From: Lactarius indigo
Taxonomy: Eukaryota; Basidiomycota; Agaricomycetes; Russulales; Russulaceae
Direction of reading: 5' to 3'
DNA length: 64,000 nucleotides
Assembly (NCBI GenBank): GCA_025766275.1
Contig: JAFKAC010000204.1
Location: 1 to 64,000, forward strand
Numbering within the stretch: position 1 is the stretch's first letter; every line of letters starts with the position of its first letter. Of this stretch, positions 1 through 10,737 are shown piece by piece. The position numbers and the translations under genes were made by a program. Below the pieces are notes generated by a model. It had not been told where the DNA came from and made no database searches. It saw nothing but the letters and a program-made list of their open reading frames with translations.

Positions 1-2417
1 ACCGTCTCCAAATGGGAGCAGGAATGGAAAACAGTTCTGCGACAGTTGCCAAGATCTCGAGGAGGAGCGTATGGAATTCACAAAAGACAACGTTTGGGCC
101 TACGCCAACGCCGTCTCCATCGTTTGCGTTTCTGATGATGAGGTGAATATGTTTGCCCTATAAAAGTTCCGGCATCAGCTGATCATCATGAATGATCGTC
201 TCTTAGTCCTGCGAACGCTTGCGTCTGGCCCTCGAATCATTCGAACCAGAGAAGGATCAGGAGAATTTTGTTCGCGATTATGGCACCGGGAACGCCATGC
301 CGGACCCCCCGCAATTCGTCAACTACTCTTCCGCTGAAGGGGCTCCTCTTACTTCTTCTGCTTCAAAAGTCACCAGCCGTCCCGCTCAGTTTGCTCGTGC
401 TACACAACGTATAAACCGACTCCCCACTGCACCCCCTCAGCCCGACGATGATCAGCCCTTCGTCAACACGGCAGGCGTCGGCGCCGGTAACCGTTCCTCA
501 GGTCCCAACGATCCCGTGCCTGCTCGTGCGACCAACCTCTCAAGGGCAAGCACACGCCGCAATGCCCCAAACAAATGGTAACGGCAATGCGAATGGTCCC
601 ACTAACGGGTTTTCTCCCGGTTCTTCCCCGCCGGCCACCGCATCCCGCAATACCGGTAATTTCGCTGCTGCGCAAGCATCAGCACAACCGATCAACCCGA
701 CACAGCACGAACTTGTTGTAGGAGACAATACCTACAAGGTCGATCTCTCTAAGGACCAGCAGGGTAATAATCCCCGTGGCGGTCCTGCAGCTGCAAAGGT
801 TGGCGATGAGACAGACCCGATGGTGCAAGCAATGGCCAATTTGCGAACCGCAGCAGGCGCTAATGTTACGCGGAATATAACGCGTAAAATTACTCCGGAC
901 CCTTCTGGAGCAACCGGCGGACCTTCTTCTGCGTCACCTTCGAAAGCACTCGCACCGCCCACTGGTGTCTCCTCTCCGAGCCGGAATGTCGACTACCGTA
1001 ATTCTGCCGAGATCGTCGTCGGCGCCCACCCTGCTGCACAGCCTCCGCCTGGCTCGCGCTCCACGTCACCTGCGCCACCGACCGCCACATTCATGCAGCC
1101 GCCGTCACAAGTACCCGCACCTGTCGTAGATGCTGTCATTGATTCGTACCATCAAAGCTTCCCAGGCGAGCGCCGTAGCCGGTCCAACAGCCGTCGCGCG
1201 AGCTTCAACGCGCCGCAACTGGCACCTGCTCCTTCCCAAGGCCACGGCAGTCATTTGGATCGTCCAGTTAGCCGAGACGGACACGCTGGCATCGGTGCCA
1301 ATGGTCGTTCCCGTAGTCCATCCCTCAGCCACCCTGCTTCCCGAAGCGTCTCTCCCGCTCCGCCCGGGCCGCCACGCGTTGGCAGTGCCAATCCTGGCGG
1401 CGACCAAGGTCCGGGACAATATCGCGCTACCACACCGAACAGCGTCGGTATTTCTCTCGACCCGCATGGAAACGTCGCGGTGGACTCAATGGCGGATGCG
1501 TATCGCCAACAACAGCAACAACAGGTGGCCCAGGTTAGGCAGCCACAGATGCAGCAGCCACCATCCGCGCCGGTTCAGTACCAGCAGACTCCGTCTCAAC
1601 CACAGCAGCAACTGCAAGCTCCTGGTGGCGTCGGCGCCCAACCTCCTGCGCAACGTCAACCAAGCATCGGCAACTCATTCGGTGTGCCTGGTCAATGGCA
1701 GACTGGCGCCCCTCCACCTCAACAGCAGTACGTCCCGCCGCCACCGGTGCAACAGCAAGTCCCGCAACATTCGCCGGCGTACGCGCAAGCTCCACATCCA
1801 TATGCGAACGCACCTCCATCACAGGTTTACCACCCGCCGCAGGTAAGCTACGGCATGCAGCCGTCAGTGCAGCAGCAGCAGCAGCAACAGCAACAGCGGC
1901 GCGGAGCAACAGGCTCGGGTGGAGGGGAATACTACACACAGCAGGGATACGCGTCGCAGCCCCAGCAGCAAGCTCCACAGCAATATCAACAACATCAACA
2001 ACACCAGCATCAACAACACATTGCGTATGGAGCCGGGTACAGACCCGTCAGCCCCGGGCCAATCAACAGGACGCCATCGCCGCAACCGATGGCCCTCACG
2101 CAACCGCAGCCACAGCCAATCGCGGAGCCCCCGACCCAGCAATATACGGAAGATGGTCGTGGTGTGCTCTTCTACGGTGCGTCACTTTTTTTGTTTGTTT
2201 TCTTTTTCTTGTTTGAGATGCTGAGGTGGAAAATGCAGTGCGGGCGCTGTACGACTACACTGCTACGATCCCAGAGGAGTTCGACTTCCAGGCGAACGAT
2301 ATCATCGCCGTCACCGCCACGCCCGAAGATGGGTGGTGGAGCGGGGAACTGCTCGATGAGAAACGGCGCGTGCCGGGTAGGCACATCTTCCCGAGCAACT
2401 TTGTGCATCTGTTTTGA
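1..2417 (+). CDS. F-BAR and SH3 domain cytokinesis scaffold (Cdc15/Imp2/Hof1 type), 3' part
   Basis: The visible part begins in the last helices of an F-BAR domain: CQDLEEERMEF, then YANAVSIVCVSDDESCERLR across an intron. A long low-complexity Pro/Ser/Gln linker follows. The C-terminal SH3 domain at about 2220-2414 has ALYDY, the WW pair in EDGWWSGEL and the end PSNFV. Proteins of this architecture bend membrane and tether the contractile ring during septation in fungi. Splicing that keeps frame: introns 143-206 (64 nt), 487-544 (58 nt; an acceptor at 550 also fits) and about 2177-2217 (41 nt). The stop is TGA 2415-2417. The gene starts upstream of the window. Oddity: residues KWEQEWK at bases 16-36 are one frame off from the following FCDSCQ, so one base looks extra in the AAAA run near 27-30. 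Assignment to the family is firm; the exact orthologue is inferred. Confidence 0.88.
1868..1897 (+). repeat. CAG/CAA (polyglutamine) tract in the F-BAR gene linker
   Basis: A run of CAG and CAA codons codes a Gln stretch in the disordered linker. Shorter CAA/CAG runs lie at about 1507-1530 and 1980-2020. Confidence 0.85.
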
Positions 2418-2949
2418 ATGGTTCCTACCCCGCCCGCGGTGCTGCCGATGGTCGGGTCGGTGCTGATCGGCGTCAGCGTATTTATTTATGCTCTTTTTTT
2501 TTTTTTGTCTCTGACTTTTCCACTCTTTTTCTTTTTCTCCCCCCCTTTTTTTCCACTCTTTCATTCTCTCCCTCCTCCCTCCCCTCTCGCATTGTGACGT
2601 ACGGGCGTTGCAAGTGGGTGATGAGTGCTGGGATCCGTGGTGATATATGACTTTGTTCGGATGCATATGACATTGGGACGTGATATGATGATGTGATGAT
2701 TTTACTGATGCCCGAGCCCTCGACCGTTTGGTGTGAAGTACGGATTATCGAAAATTTCCCCTTCCATCATTATTTATTCGCTTTGCGTTTTGTCGATTGA
2801 CTTTTGTACATTTTAACCGATGAAAGGAAGCGCTGCACACTTTACACAATGGGACGAGCGATACGAATATGGTAGTGCAAGTCGCGGTATTTAAATTTTG
2901 CATTGATTAATTGGGGCCTGGAAAGGCACAGGTCTGACCACATACGCAA
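2418..2949. other. Intergenic region after the F-BAR gene
   Basis: No gene is visible. It probably holds the 3' UTR of the F-BAR gene. A strongly pyrimidine-rich tract (T and C runs) spans about 2490-2590. The stretch is missing from the right arm of the inverted duplication. Confidence 0.6.
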
Positions 2950-2974
2950 CAGGCACCGTCATCAGAAGTAAGTC

Positions 2975-3040
2975 ATGGGCGACGTGCTCGGCGTTCTCGG
3001 AGCCGGCGCTCTAGTGGGATCATCTTGGGTCCTGCCATAA
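2975..3040 (+). other. 21-codon ORF conserved in both inverted arms
   Basis: An ATG-to-TAA frame of 66 nt begins MGDVLGVLGAG and ends SSWVLP. The same-length frame occurs inverted at 25080-25145 with a V-to-I change. It may be a real short exon or just conserved 3' flank of P450-A; no function can be given. Confidence 0.25.
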
Positions 3041-3172
3041 ATATTGGCAGTTACGTGGCGGTGAACGGTACATACAACAGATACTACAAAAATGCAAGCT
3101 TCCGGACAGTGAGAGCGTAAAGAATGAGTGCCAATGGGAAGCCTGCCCACTGTGCCGAATTGGTGCTGGTCA

Positions 3173-5352
3173 TCAAACCAAACCACTCGCCCTTATCAAG
3201 TCCTCTGCGAGATTATCTCTCGGAGTGATAGCGCACTCAAACTGGGGTACGTGGCTGTCAGGGAGAAAATTAGCTCTACCGTGTTTCAGATAGTGCTACT
3301 ACTTGTACTCACATCACAATCTCGCTCCGGACCGACGAGGTCCCAGCGACTGCGACGGGAATCTCGTTCCCGTCCTTGTCCTTAGCCCTCGTCACGTCGA
3401 ACACGGACAACACGGACGCTGTTACAACGAAGAGCGTCGCGGCGACAAAGTGGCGTCCTGGGCAGATCCGCCTGCCGATGCCAAATGCCAGCTGGATCGC
3501 GGGGTCGTCCCGGAAGGACCCGTCCTCGTCGAGGAACCGATCGGGATTGAATGCCTCTGGGTCCGGGTACAGCTCCGGGTTGTGCAGGACGGCCCTGTGG
3601 CCCCCTTTACTCATCAGAATGATTATCTCGAAAGTGACGGTTTTTGTAAAAACGCAAACCATGCATCGGCTATGATCATGGAACCTATCGGGGGGAGCGA
3701 TTCATATTGTGAATTCGGGTCCCAAGGCGGGCTCACAAACCTTTCGGAATGAAGTAGCCTCTGTAGACGTCGTCGTCGGTTGAGGAGTGGGGACCGCCTT
3801 GAGGAGACATTCAGCGAGCTAATTCAGAAATCGAGAAATCGGGCAAAATCGCACCCATTGGCGCCACCATATGCCACCTCAACAACTCCTTGCTCATCGC
3901 TTCTATGTACGGAAGACGCGGCTTGTCATCGTACGTCGGCAGTCTGTCTCTTGAGATCACAGAGTCGAGTTCTGCCTGCGCTCGTTTCTGTACCTCTGGG
4001 TAAAGGACAAGCGCGAGGAACAGAGAAGACATTGTGGATACGGTCTGAATGTCGCGTGTCAGCCAAGAAGCAGGCTACGGTGATATGGATAACACGTGCC
4101 GTGTCTGAACCGGCTGGTGCTTGCGGTGAGCACTGTGTGCATTGGCTCCGGATAAGCACGCGATGAATTCACCTTGGAACATAGACCCTAGGGTGTTTGT
4201 GATGACTTCCTCTGCCCATTGGCGTTCCGGACCACTCTGAAGCTCTGCCTCTTGGAGGAATTCACTTGCTAAAGATGGTACCGCGGTGCCGTCGCGCTGG
4301 CGTTCCATCAGTAAAGACAAATTGCCAGAATGTTAACCAGTTCATACCATGGAGCTCCTCACGAAGTCCATGGGCTCATTCTTCATCCTCAGGCCCAACT
4401 CCCTACATTCACTCGCCAGTGGCTCATACTTGAAAAAAGGGACCCACGAGGGGAGGCGCCGAACTGGATATAGCCATAAGATGCTCGTGAACAATAGATG
4501 GTAAAAAACCGTACGAAACGGGAAATTATTTACTAGTGCCGCTCCAGGTAGGGCGAGCCGCGACATGATTTCACTAGTCCTCATTGCCGGCACCAAAATG
4601 TCGTCGTTCTCTTTCAAGTCGTACCCATAAGCGAGGTGCATGATAAGTTTTCCTTGAAGTCTGGGAGTGAGTCAATACATGTTTGTTAAGCAAGTTGGGC
4701 GATGAGACCAACTGGTCGACGTGTTTCCTGAAGTCCTTCGGTTTGGAAAGCAGCTGGCTCAGGAATATGCGCGTCTTTTCCTCGATTATACTTAGGCGAA
4801 GGGCTGTTTCTCCAGGGCGAAGACTCCGATCCAACAACTTGCGGCCATCACGCCAATATTTTCCCTTTCTCACAATGGGCAAGGTCCAATCGACGCCCAT
4901 TCTGAGAAATATGGGCGGTCGGTACCCAAGGCAAGGCGACGAAATGATAAAGGGTCTGAGTGAACGCACATCTCGTAGATCGGAAACGGCGGTCGGTCCG
5001 CGTACAGCTCTCCACGTCTTTCAAGTAATTCCTTGATGGCCGTCGGCGAACACAGAACGACGACTACTTGGCCCAAAACTTGAAGGTACATGACATCACC
5101 TAGTAAAAATAAACGTTTAGAGAATACACATCAGGAGAGGTTAGTCCTACCGTATTTCTTGGACATATTCGCAAAGGCTAACCAAGGAGAGAGCTTTGGG
5201 ACATCTAGTAAATTGCCGATGACAGGCCAAGATGGGGGTCCAGGGGGGTATGGGTGACCTCTTCGCCTTCTGTGGTCATGAAAGGCGAGGAGGAGGTAAA
5301 GTAGTGCAGAGAGGGCGAGGGAGTCAATCGCTGTGACAAGAGAGAGCTGCAT
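3173..5352 (-). CDS. Cytochrome P450 copy A, multi-exon
   Basis: A microsomal-type P450 monooxygenase. Exon 1 (5352-5151) codes a hydrophobic N-terminal anchor starting MQLSLVTAID, then a basic HRRRRG and the PYPPGPPSWPVIGN hinge. Later exons give ELLR (ExxR, K helix), FNPDRF (PERF-like) and the heme loop FGIGRRICPGRHF with the Cys ligand. The last exon follows an intron opening at GTGAGT, so the apparent stop in EIVM is not the end; it codes HVPQFECAITPRDN and ends AEDLIRASGLV at 3173. Several short introns splice in frame, e.g. before GPHSSTDDDV. Two joins fail: the exon ending DQL has no good donor, and the I-helix exon (DIQTVSTM) is one base out relative to copy B. It may therefore be a decaying gene. 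Substrate unknown. Confidence 0.8.
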
Positions 5353-5426
5353 CACGAATTAGATCACCTGTAAAAAGACGGGGGTCATAGATTTGGAGTA
5401 GATACAAAACTACGAGAACATGAGCC

Positions 5427-5432
5427 TTTATA
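5427..5432 (-). promoter_or_regulatory. Putative TATA box of P450-A
   Basis: TATAAA on the minus strand, about 75 bp before the ATG at 5352. The same element precedes A' at the same distance (22691-22696). Confidence 0.45.
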
Positions 5433-6632
5433 GCCATACTTGCACCTGTACCACATGGGAGTTAGCTTAATTCCACATACCCATATCCTTGGGACCAAAC
5501 AAGGTAAACACATTGGCCGCAACCGAAAGTTCGAATCAAACCACACTCGTTCCAAAATTGGCTAAGTATAATGTAATATATTTATTGATGAGTTCACAAC
5601 TTCAAACATCAAAAATAAATTTACAAGTCAATTTTCTTTTTTTGGGGATGATGTAATAAGTTTTATTTGTAATAAGTAACAGTAACAAATATTGTAAAAA
5701 AGAACCAAGTCAAATATCTATTGGGAGGGATAGTACAATGGGTAAGATGTGTGATATGGATATGGGGGGACTGGAAATAGAGCAGGTTGCAACAGAAATG
5801 GAGGGGGGTAGTAAGGCATTTGAGGAGGCAAGGGCCTGAGCATGTGTAGAGACAATAGATGGCCTATAGCAAGTTTAGATGGGAGGAAGGTGAAACAAGC
5901 AGAGACAAGTGCAGACAAGGGGCAACAAGGAAGGCAGATGAGGCAGCTGTAGCCAGCTTGGTGAGGTATAGGCCAGCTCAATTGAAGTCAGCTAAAATGC
6001 AGCTTTGGTCACATGTGGCTCAGTTCAGCAGGGATTGCCACCAGCTGTGGCTCCAGCTTCAGCCACAAGTTAGCTGGAGCTGCTGAAACACTACCCATGG
6101 TCACTCAATATCCTTCTTTGCAAGGCCAAAGACTGTTGGCCCAGAGGTTATCTCTTCAGCCATCCTCCTTCATGGGCTTGACTGCCACCAGTTACTCCCC
6201 ACAGTCACTCAATATCCTCCTCTGCAAAGCTGAAGACCATTGTGGGTCAGTCACATAAGTCAATTCTCACTCACCTCTCCCCCTCCCTCCTCACTTACAC
6301 ACTTGTCCTCTCACACACACATAGTCCAACCCCTTGGTTGGACCATTTCATTGCTTATTCTCTCCACCCTCCTTTGTCTTCATCTCACCATCTTTGGGAT
6401 CTTGCTCACACATACTCCAGCTTAGTTGAACCATTTCATTGCCTACACCAATTGGGCAGCAGTGCTTGGGGCCTATGTGACATTTATGATTAGCTAACCA
6501 TTAATACATGTCATCTTTATTGATTATCTTGAAAAAATAACATGTTTAAGTCATTTTATTTATTAGCTAATTGTCAAAAAAAAAAGCTTGAATGAGCAGT
6601 CAAATGTCTGTTTAGGTGGAGACTGAAATTGA

Positions 6633-6656
6633 GTCCGGTCCAGAGGCGGACCGGAC
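6633..6656. repeat. Perfect 9-bp hairpin
   Basis: GTCCGGTCC and GGACCGGAC are separated by 6 nt, near the right edge of the 5458-6720 insertion. Confidence 0.6.
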
Positions 6657-6676
6657 CGTGAAAACCGTGCGGAAAG

Positions 6677-6694
6677 TTCTCACGACTGTGAGAA
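6677..6694. repeat. Perfect 7-bp hairpin
   Basis: TTCTCAC and GTGAGAA are separated by GACT, 20 bp after the previous hairpin. Confidence 0.55.
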
Positions 6695-6720
6695 GGTATG
6701 CGCAATTACAAAGACTTCAC

Positions 6721-7739
6721 ATGGTCGGATAGATGCTCGTACAAGAACATTTAGCAGTTGTGGAGCGAACCTAACTCCTTCCTTGACGTGGTATTTCTCC
6801 ATCATTTGACTAGAGACTCTGATAACCCATAGACATACATGACGCGTTGTAGATAAGCTAGAATAGAAAGTGGGTAGTCCCAAGAGTGTCACATAGACGT
6901 ATGAGTGAAAATAGGAAGACGATAAGCCGCACGGGAGCCTGAGAGAGAGATGAATCAAGTAGCACGAGGTCGATGCCCCTTTACAATGGGAGGCTCAAGG
7001 GCCGATATACAGGTAGAGAACACACTTAATATTTTTATGGCCGCGTGCTAGTTGGTGGCGCCGCCACTCAGGCTCTCAGGCTGATGAAAGGCGTCGGCCG
7101 GTGTCGGGCTAGTGCGGGTCACTTTTCGCCGCATGTAGTCAGTGCTCGTTGGGGCTTATGATCAGAATGGAACTGAGTGACTAAAAAAGTGCGACTGCAT
7201 ACAAACGTGTCCAACGGCAAGAAGTGAAGCCAAAAACCCTCGACCTATGGTCTAAGATACTACAGCAGGATACCACGAATATACGAAGCCACGCCGGATC
7301 AGCTTCGTCATCATAATTGCTATTCGAACCACAAGTCGTTAAGCTACTCGAGCATACAAGCACGGCGGAAGTATTCATTGCAATATCCATGGGCTGTAGT
7401 AGCCTTGTTCCCGGCCATCGATAGGGTGCGGACAGGTTCGGTAGAGATTATGGCTAAATCTAATTAATGGGTCCTCGACATGTCCTTTTTTGGAAGGCGC
7501 TTTTATTCTCAACACGCTGTACCTAAGACTGATCGAGTACTTATTGCTTGATCACCTACTGACCATTGACAAATACATTTGTTACAGAGTTGGTGGGCAG
7601 ATAGCTGCCCACGTAAGTAAGAGTGACTCTGTCGTCTCTGCGGCAACCCCCAGATTTATGCCATAGAACATAGGTTCAACAGAGTGGGAAAAGGGTGGGA
7701 GAATAGATGCTTGCAGGGCGTGCGTGATACGGGTGATAT
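6721..7739. other. P450 downstream flank, repeated elsewhere
   Basis: No gene is seen. Part of it (about 7180-7560) is present inverted at about 22020-22450, and a diverged copy lies downstream of P450-C (about 15130-15480). The duplication unit therefore included the P450 gene plus several hundred bases 3' of it. Confidence 0.6.
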
Positions 7740-9925
7740 TCAAGCTAAGGCACCTGCCCTTATCAAGTCCTCTGCGACCTTGTCTCTTGGCGTAATAGAA
7801 CACTCAAACTGCGGCGGGAAACTTCCAAGGGAGGTCACCAGATCAGCTACAAACGTACCAGATTCATCTCATAGGTAGACTTCATTACTCACATGACGCC
7901 AACGGTATCGATGGACTCGGGCGGCGGCACTATGACTGGAATCTCGTTCCCATCCTTGTCCTTGGCTATCGTCACGTTGAACACGGACAACACCGATGCC
8001 GTTACGATGAAGAGTATCGTGTCGACGAAGTGGCGCCCTGGACATACTCGCCTGCCTGCACCAAACGCCAGCGAGATCATCGGATCGTCGCGGAACTTTC
8101 CATCCTCATCGAGAAATCGATCAGGTTTGAACGCCTCTGGATCTGGATACAGCTCCGGGTCGTGGAGGACAGCCCTGTCAATCCTTCTCAGAACCTTCTC
8201 AGCGGCAACTGTGTCGTGCGATTATTGCGCACCATGCATTAGCTATGATCACAGCACCTACAGAGCGAGGGACTTTGATTACGACTTCAGCCGACAACGG
8301 AAGATACTTACAAACCTTTTGGAATAAAGTAGCCCTTGTAGAAGTCATCATCAGTTGGCGCGTGGGCAACACCTCACGTAGATGTTAGTGCACATAGCTG
8401 CTGGCGGGTCGGAGGAATTTGCACCCTGTGGTATCACCATTTGCCACCTCAACAACTCTCTGCTCACCGCCTCTATGTATGGAAGTCGTGGCTTGTCATT
8501 GTACGTTGGTAGCCTATCTTTTGAGATGACAGAGTCGAGTTCTGCCTGTGCTCGCTTCTGAACCTCTGGATAAAGGGTGAGTGCGAAGAAGAGCGATGTC
8601 ATTGTAGAAACGGTCTGAACGTCCGCATCAGCCAAGGAGCAGGCTACGGGAATAAGGAGAATACGTGCTGTGTCTGAACCGGCTGATGTTCGACGTAAGC
8701 GCTACATGTACTCATAGATGACGCAAGGATTACCTATGAACAGAGACCCTAGAATATCTTTGATGCCTTCCACCCTTTCTTGACTTCCCAGGACGTTCAG
8801 AAGGTCTGCCTCTTGGAGGTATTCAGTTGCTAGAGATGATACTGCGGTGCCGTTGCTCTGGCGATCCATAAGTAGAGACAATCGCCGGAATGTTACCTAA
8901 TTCATACCATGGAGTTCCTCACAAAGTCCATAGGCTCGTTCTTCATCCTCAGTGCCAGCTCCCTACATTCACTCGCTAGTGGTTCATACTTGAACCAAGG
9001 AACCCACGAAGGGAGGCGTTGGACTAAATGTAGCCTTGAGGCACTCAAATGACAATAGGGGACGAAGGAACCGCACGAAATGGGAGAAGATTTACTAATG
9101 ATCTTCCAGGTAAAATGACCTGTTTTAAGATTTCGCCGATCCTCTTCGGTGGTACCAATATATCGTCAATATCTTTTGAGTCATATCCGTATGTGAGGTG
9201 CATGATGAGCTTTCCTTGAAGACTGTGGTGCGAGTCAACGATGCGAGTCAACAGTTATCAAGAAAATGTGGCAGCGGGACCAACAGATAGAGGTGTTCGC
9301 GGAAGGCGTTCGGAGTGGCGAGTAATTGGCCAAGAAACTCGCATGTCTTTTCCTCGACCAAACGCCGATGTGGGGCTGTTGTGCCAGGGCGGAGACTGCG
9401 ATCCAATGATTTTCTACCTTCACGCCAGCATTTTCCCATTCTGGCAAGGAAAAAAAACCAATCAATACCCATTCTGGGACATTGGTGGAATCAGCGCCTA
9501 TGACGACGGAAGGACAAATATCAGGCATACATCTCAAAGATCGGCATCGGTTTTCGATCCGCATACAACTCTCCACGCCTTTCGAGTAAGTCCTTTATGG
9601 CTGTCGGGGAACATAGGACGATGACGACTTGGCCCAAAACTTTAATGCACAGGACATCGCCTGATAAACATAAAACCTAGGTTCAGAGAAGGAACACAAC
9701 CGACGGGGAGGTCAATCCTACCGTATTTCTTAGACATATTTGCGTAGGCTAACCAAGGAGAGAGCTTTGGGACATCCAGGAGATTGCCAATGATAGGCCA
9801 AGATGGAGGTCCTGGGGGATATGGGAGACCCTTCGTCTTCTGTGGTCACGAAAGGCGAGGAGTAGGTAAAGGAATGCAGAGAGGGCGAGGGAGTCAATCG
9901 CTGTGATGGGGGAGAGCTGCATCAT
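7740..9925 (-). pseudogene. Cytochrome P450 copy B, frameshifted
   Basis: Paralogue of copy A with the same exon plan. The start ATGATGCAG is at 9925, but in the basic/proline hinge one base is missing compared with copies A and C (CGAAG-GGT instead of CGAAGAGGT), so the anchor no longer reads into PYPPGPP. Downstream exons are recognisable: GIDWFFFLARMGKCW, the I-helix ADADVQTVSTM (joining in frame here, unlike A and C), RELLRW, a PERF-like motif and FGAGRRVCPGRHF. The last exon reads FPPQFECSITPRDKVAED and ends RAGALA at 7740. The exon before LQGKLIMHL lacks a usable donor, as in A and C. The 3' half is duplicated inverted at 20985-21830. Confidence 0.8.
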
Positions 9926-10186
9926 GAACTAGGTCGCCTGAAAAAGACCGGGGTCATAGAATTAGAGTAGATACAAAAACCACGAGGAGAGGCTTTTAGA
10001 GCCGCACTTGCGCCTGTACCACATTGGGCCCTACCCTACAGAAGTGCGGAGAGAAGCCCTATATATAGCCGCGGTCTAGTAATCCTCCTCGAATTGTTGA
10101 GCCAATGTATTATCTCTTACCTGACATAATATTGGGGAACCTACAGACATCTACGACCTATTGCAGATAGTTGTTGCCAGATAAAC

Positions 10187-10361
10187 TATAGTAATATTAT
10201 ATTTGAATCACACCCGCTGAGGGAAAGAGGAGGATAGCGTCAGAGAAGGACGCTTGTTACCCCCTATATGATGGACACGACGTGCTATTACATACAAAGA
10301 TTCAATCGGAGTTTATATCTTAGCTCGGATTCAGCCGGTCGATACCGACTGCTTCCTAACA
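10187..10361 (-). repeat. 3' LTR of the copia element
   Basis: Nearly identical to 14718-14893. Read in the coding direction it begins TGTTAGGAAGC and ends TACTATA, so the right terminus is not the usual CA. Confidence 0.9.
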
Positions 10362-10370
10362 CTCCCCTTC
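10362..10370 (-). promoter_or_regulatory. Polypurine tract of the copia element
   Basis: GAAGGGGAG on the minus strand abuts the 3' LTR, the expected place for the plus-strand primer. Confidence 0.6.
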
Positions 10371-10737
10371 ACGTCGGTTTCAATCCCATTTCTTCTGTAT
10401 GCTTTTTATGCTTTGGTCTTGGCAACGCTTTTGTGAGGATGTCGGCTGTTTGGTCTGGGTCACGACAATCTCCTAATTCCACCACACCATCCGCCACCAA
10501 CTCTCGAATTAAATGCCATCGTGTGGCAAGATGTTTTGATCTTTTGTGGAACTTCGGATTTTTTGCCATCGCCGTCGCACTCATGTTATCCTCTTGAATT
10601 AGTGTGGGATATTCTTGACCGTAGCCTAACTCTTCATATAGGTTCCTCAGCCATGAAGCTTCCTGGCTTGCCTCGGATAAGGCAATATATTCTGCCTCAG
10701 TCGAGGATAGAGCCGTTATTGATTGTTTCTTTGACAT
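10369..10737 (-). CDS. Copia RNase H C-terminal part (separate frame)
   Basis: Reads MSKKQSITALSSTEAEYIAL and ends with a region containing ADILTKALPR, the standard copia RNase H end. The frame joins upstream to YKSVSGYVFLTGGGAITW (about 10738-10800). It is out of frame with the RT ORF because some residues before NTDDYKS appear deleted. Confidence 0.85.
   Translation of the reverse strand: MSKKQSITALSSTEAEYIALSEASQEASWLRNLYEELGYGQEYPTLIQEDNMSATAMAKNPKFHKRSKHLATRWHLIRELVADGVVELGDCRDPDQTADILTKALPRPKHKKHTEEMGLKPT

Larger units (their letters stand above)
5458..6720. mobile_element. About 1.26 kb insertion in the left arm, non-coding
   Basis: The right arm reads straight through from the P450 upstream flank to TCGGACAGATG, whereas the left arm has this block in between. 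It is bounded by CCACATGG on the left and TCACATGG on the right, an 8-bp near-match compatible with a target duplication. It is AT-rich at both ends and contains a loose direct repeat (about 6095-6145 and 6190-6245, sharing GTCACTCAATATCCT). No convincing ORF or terminal inverted repeat was seen. Class unknown. Confidence 0.5.
2950..8585 (+). repeat. Left arm of a large imperfect inverted duplication
   Basis: Sequence from about 2950 (CAGGCACCGTCATCAGAAGT) through P450-A and the 3' half of P450-B to about 8585 recurs in reverse complement at 20985-25170. The left arm has an extra block of about 1.26 kb (5458-6720) absent from the right arm. The P450-A exons are close to identical between arms: an 81-residue readable stretch has 2 differences. 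Boundaries are by eye. Confidence 0.85.

Noticed and set aside
6633..6694. Helitron 3' end suggested by the paired hairpins
   Set aside because: No CTRR terminus follows at the proper distance and no TC start or Rep/helicase sequence was seen.
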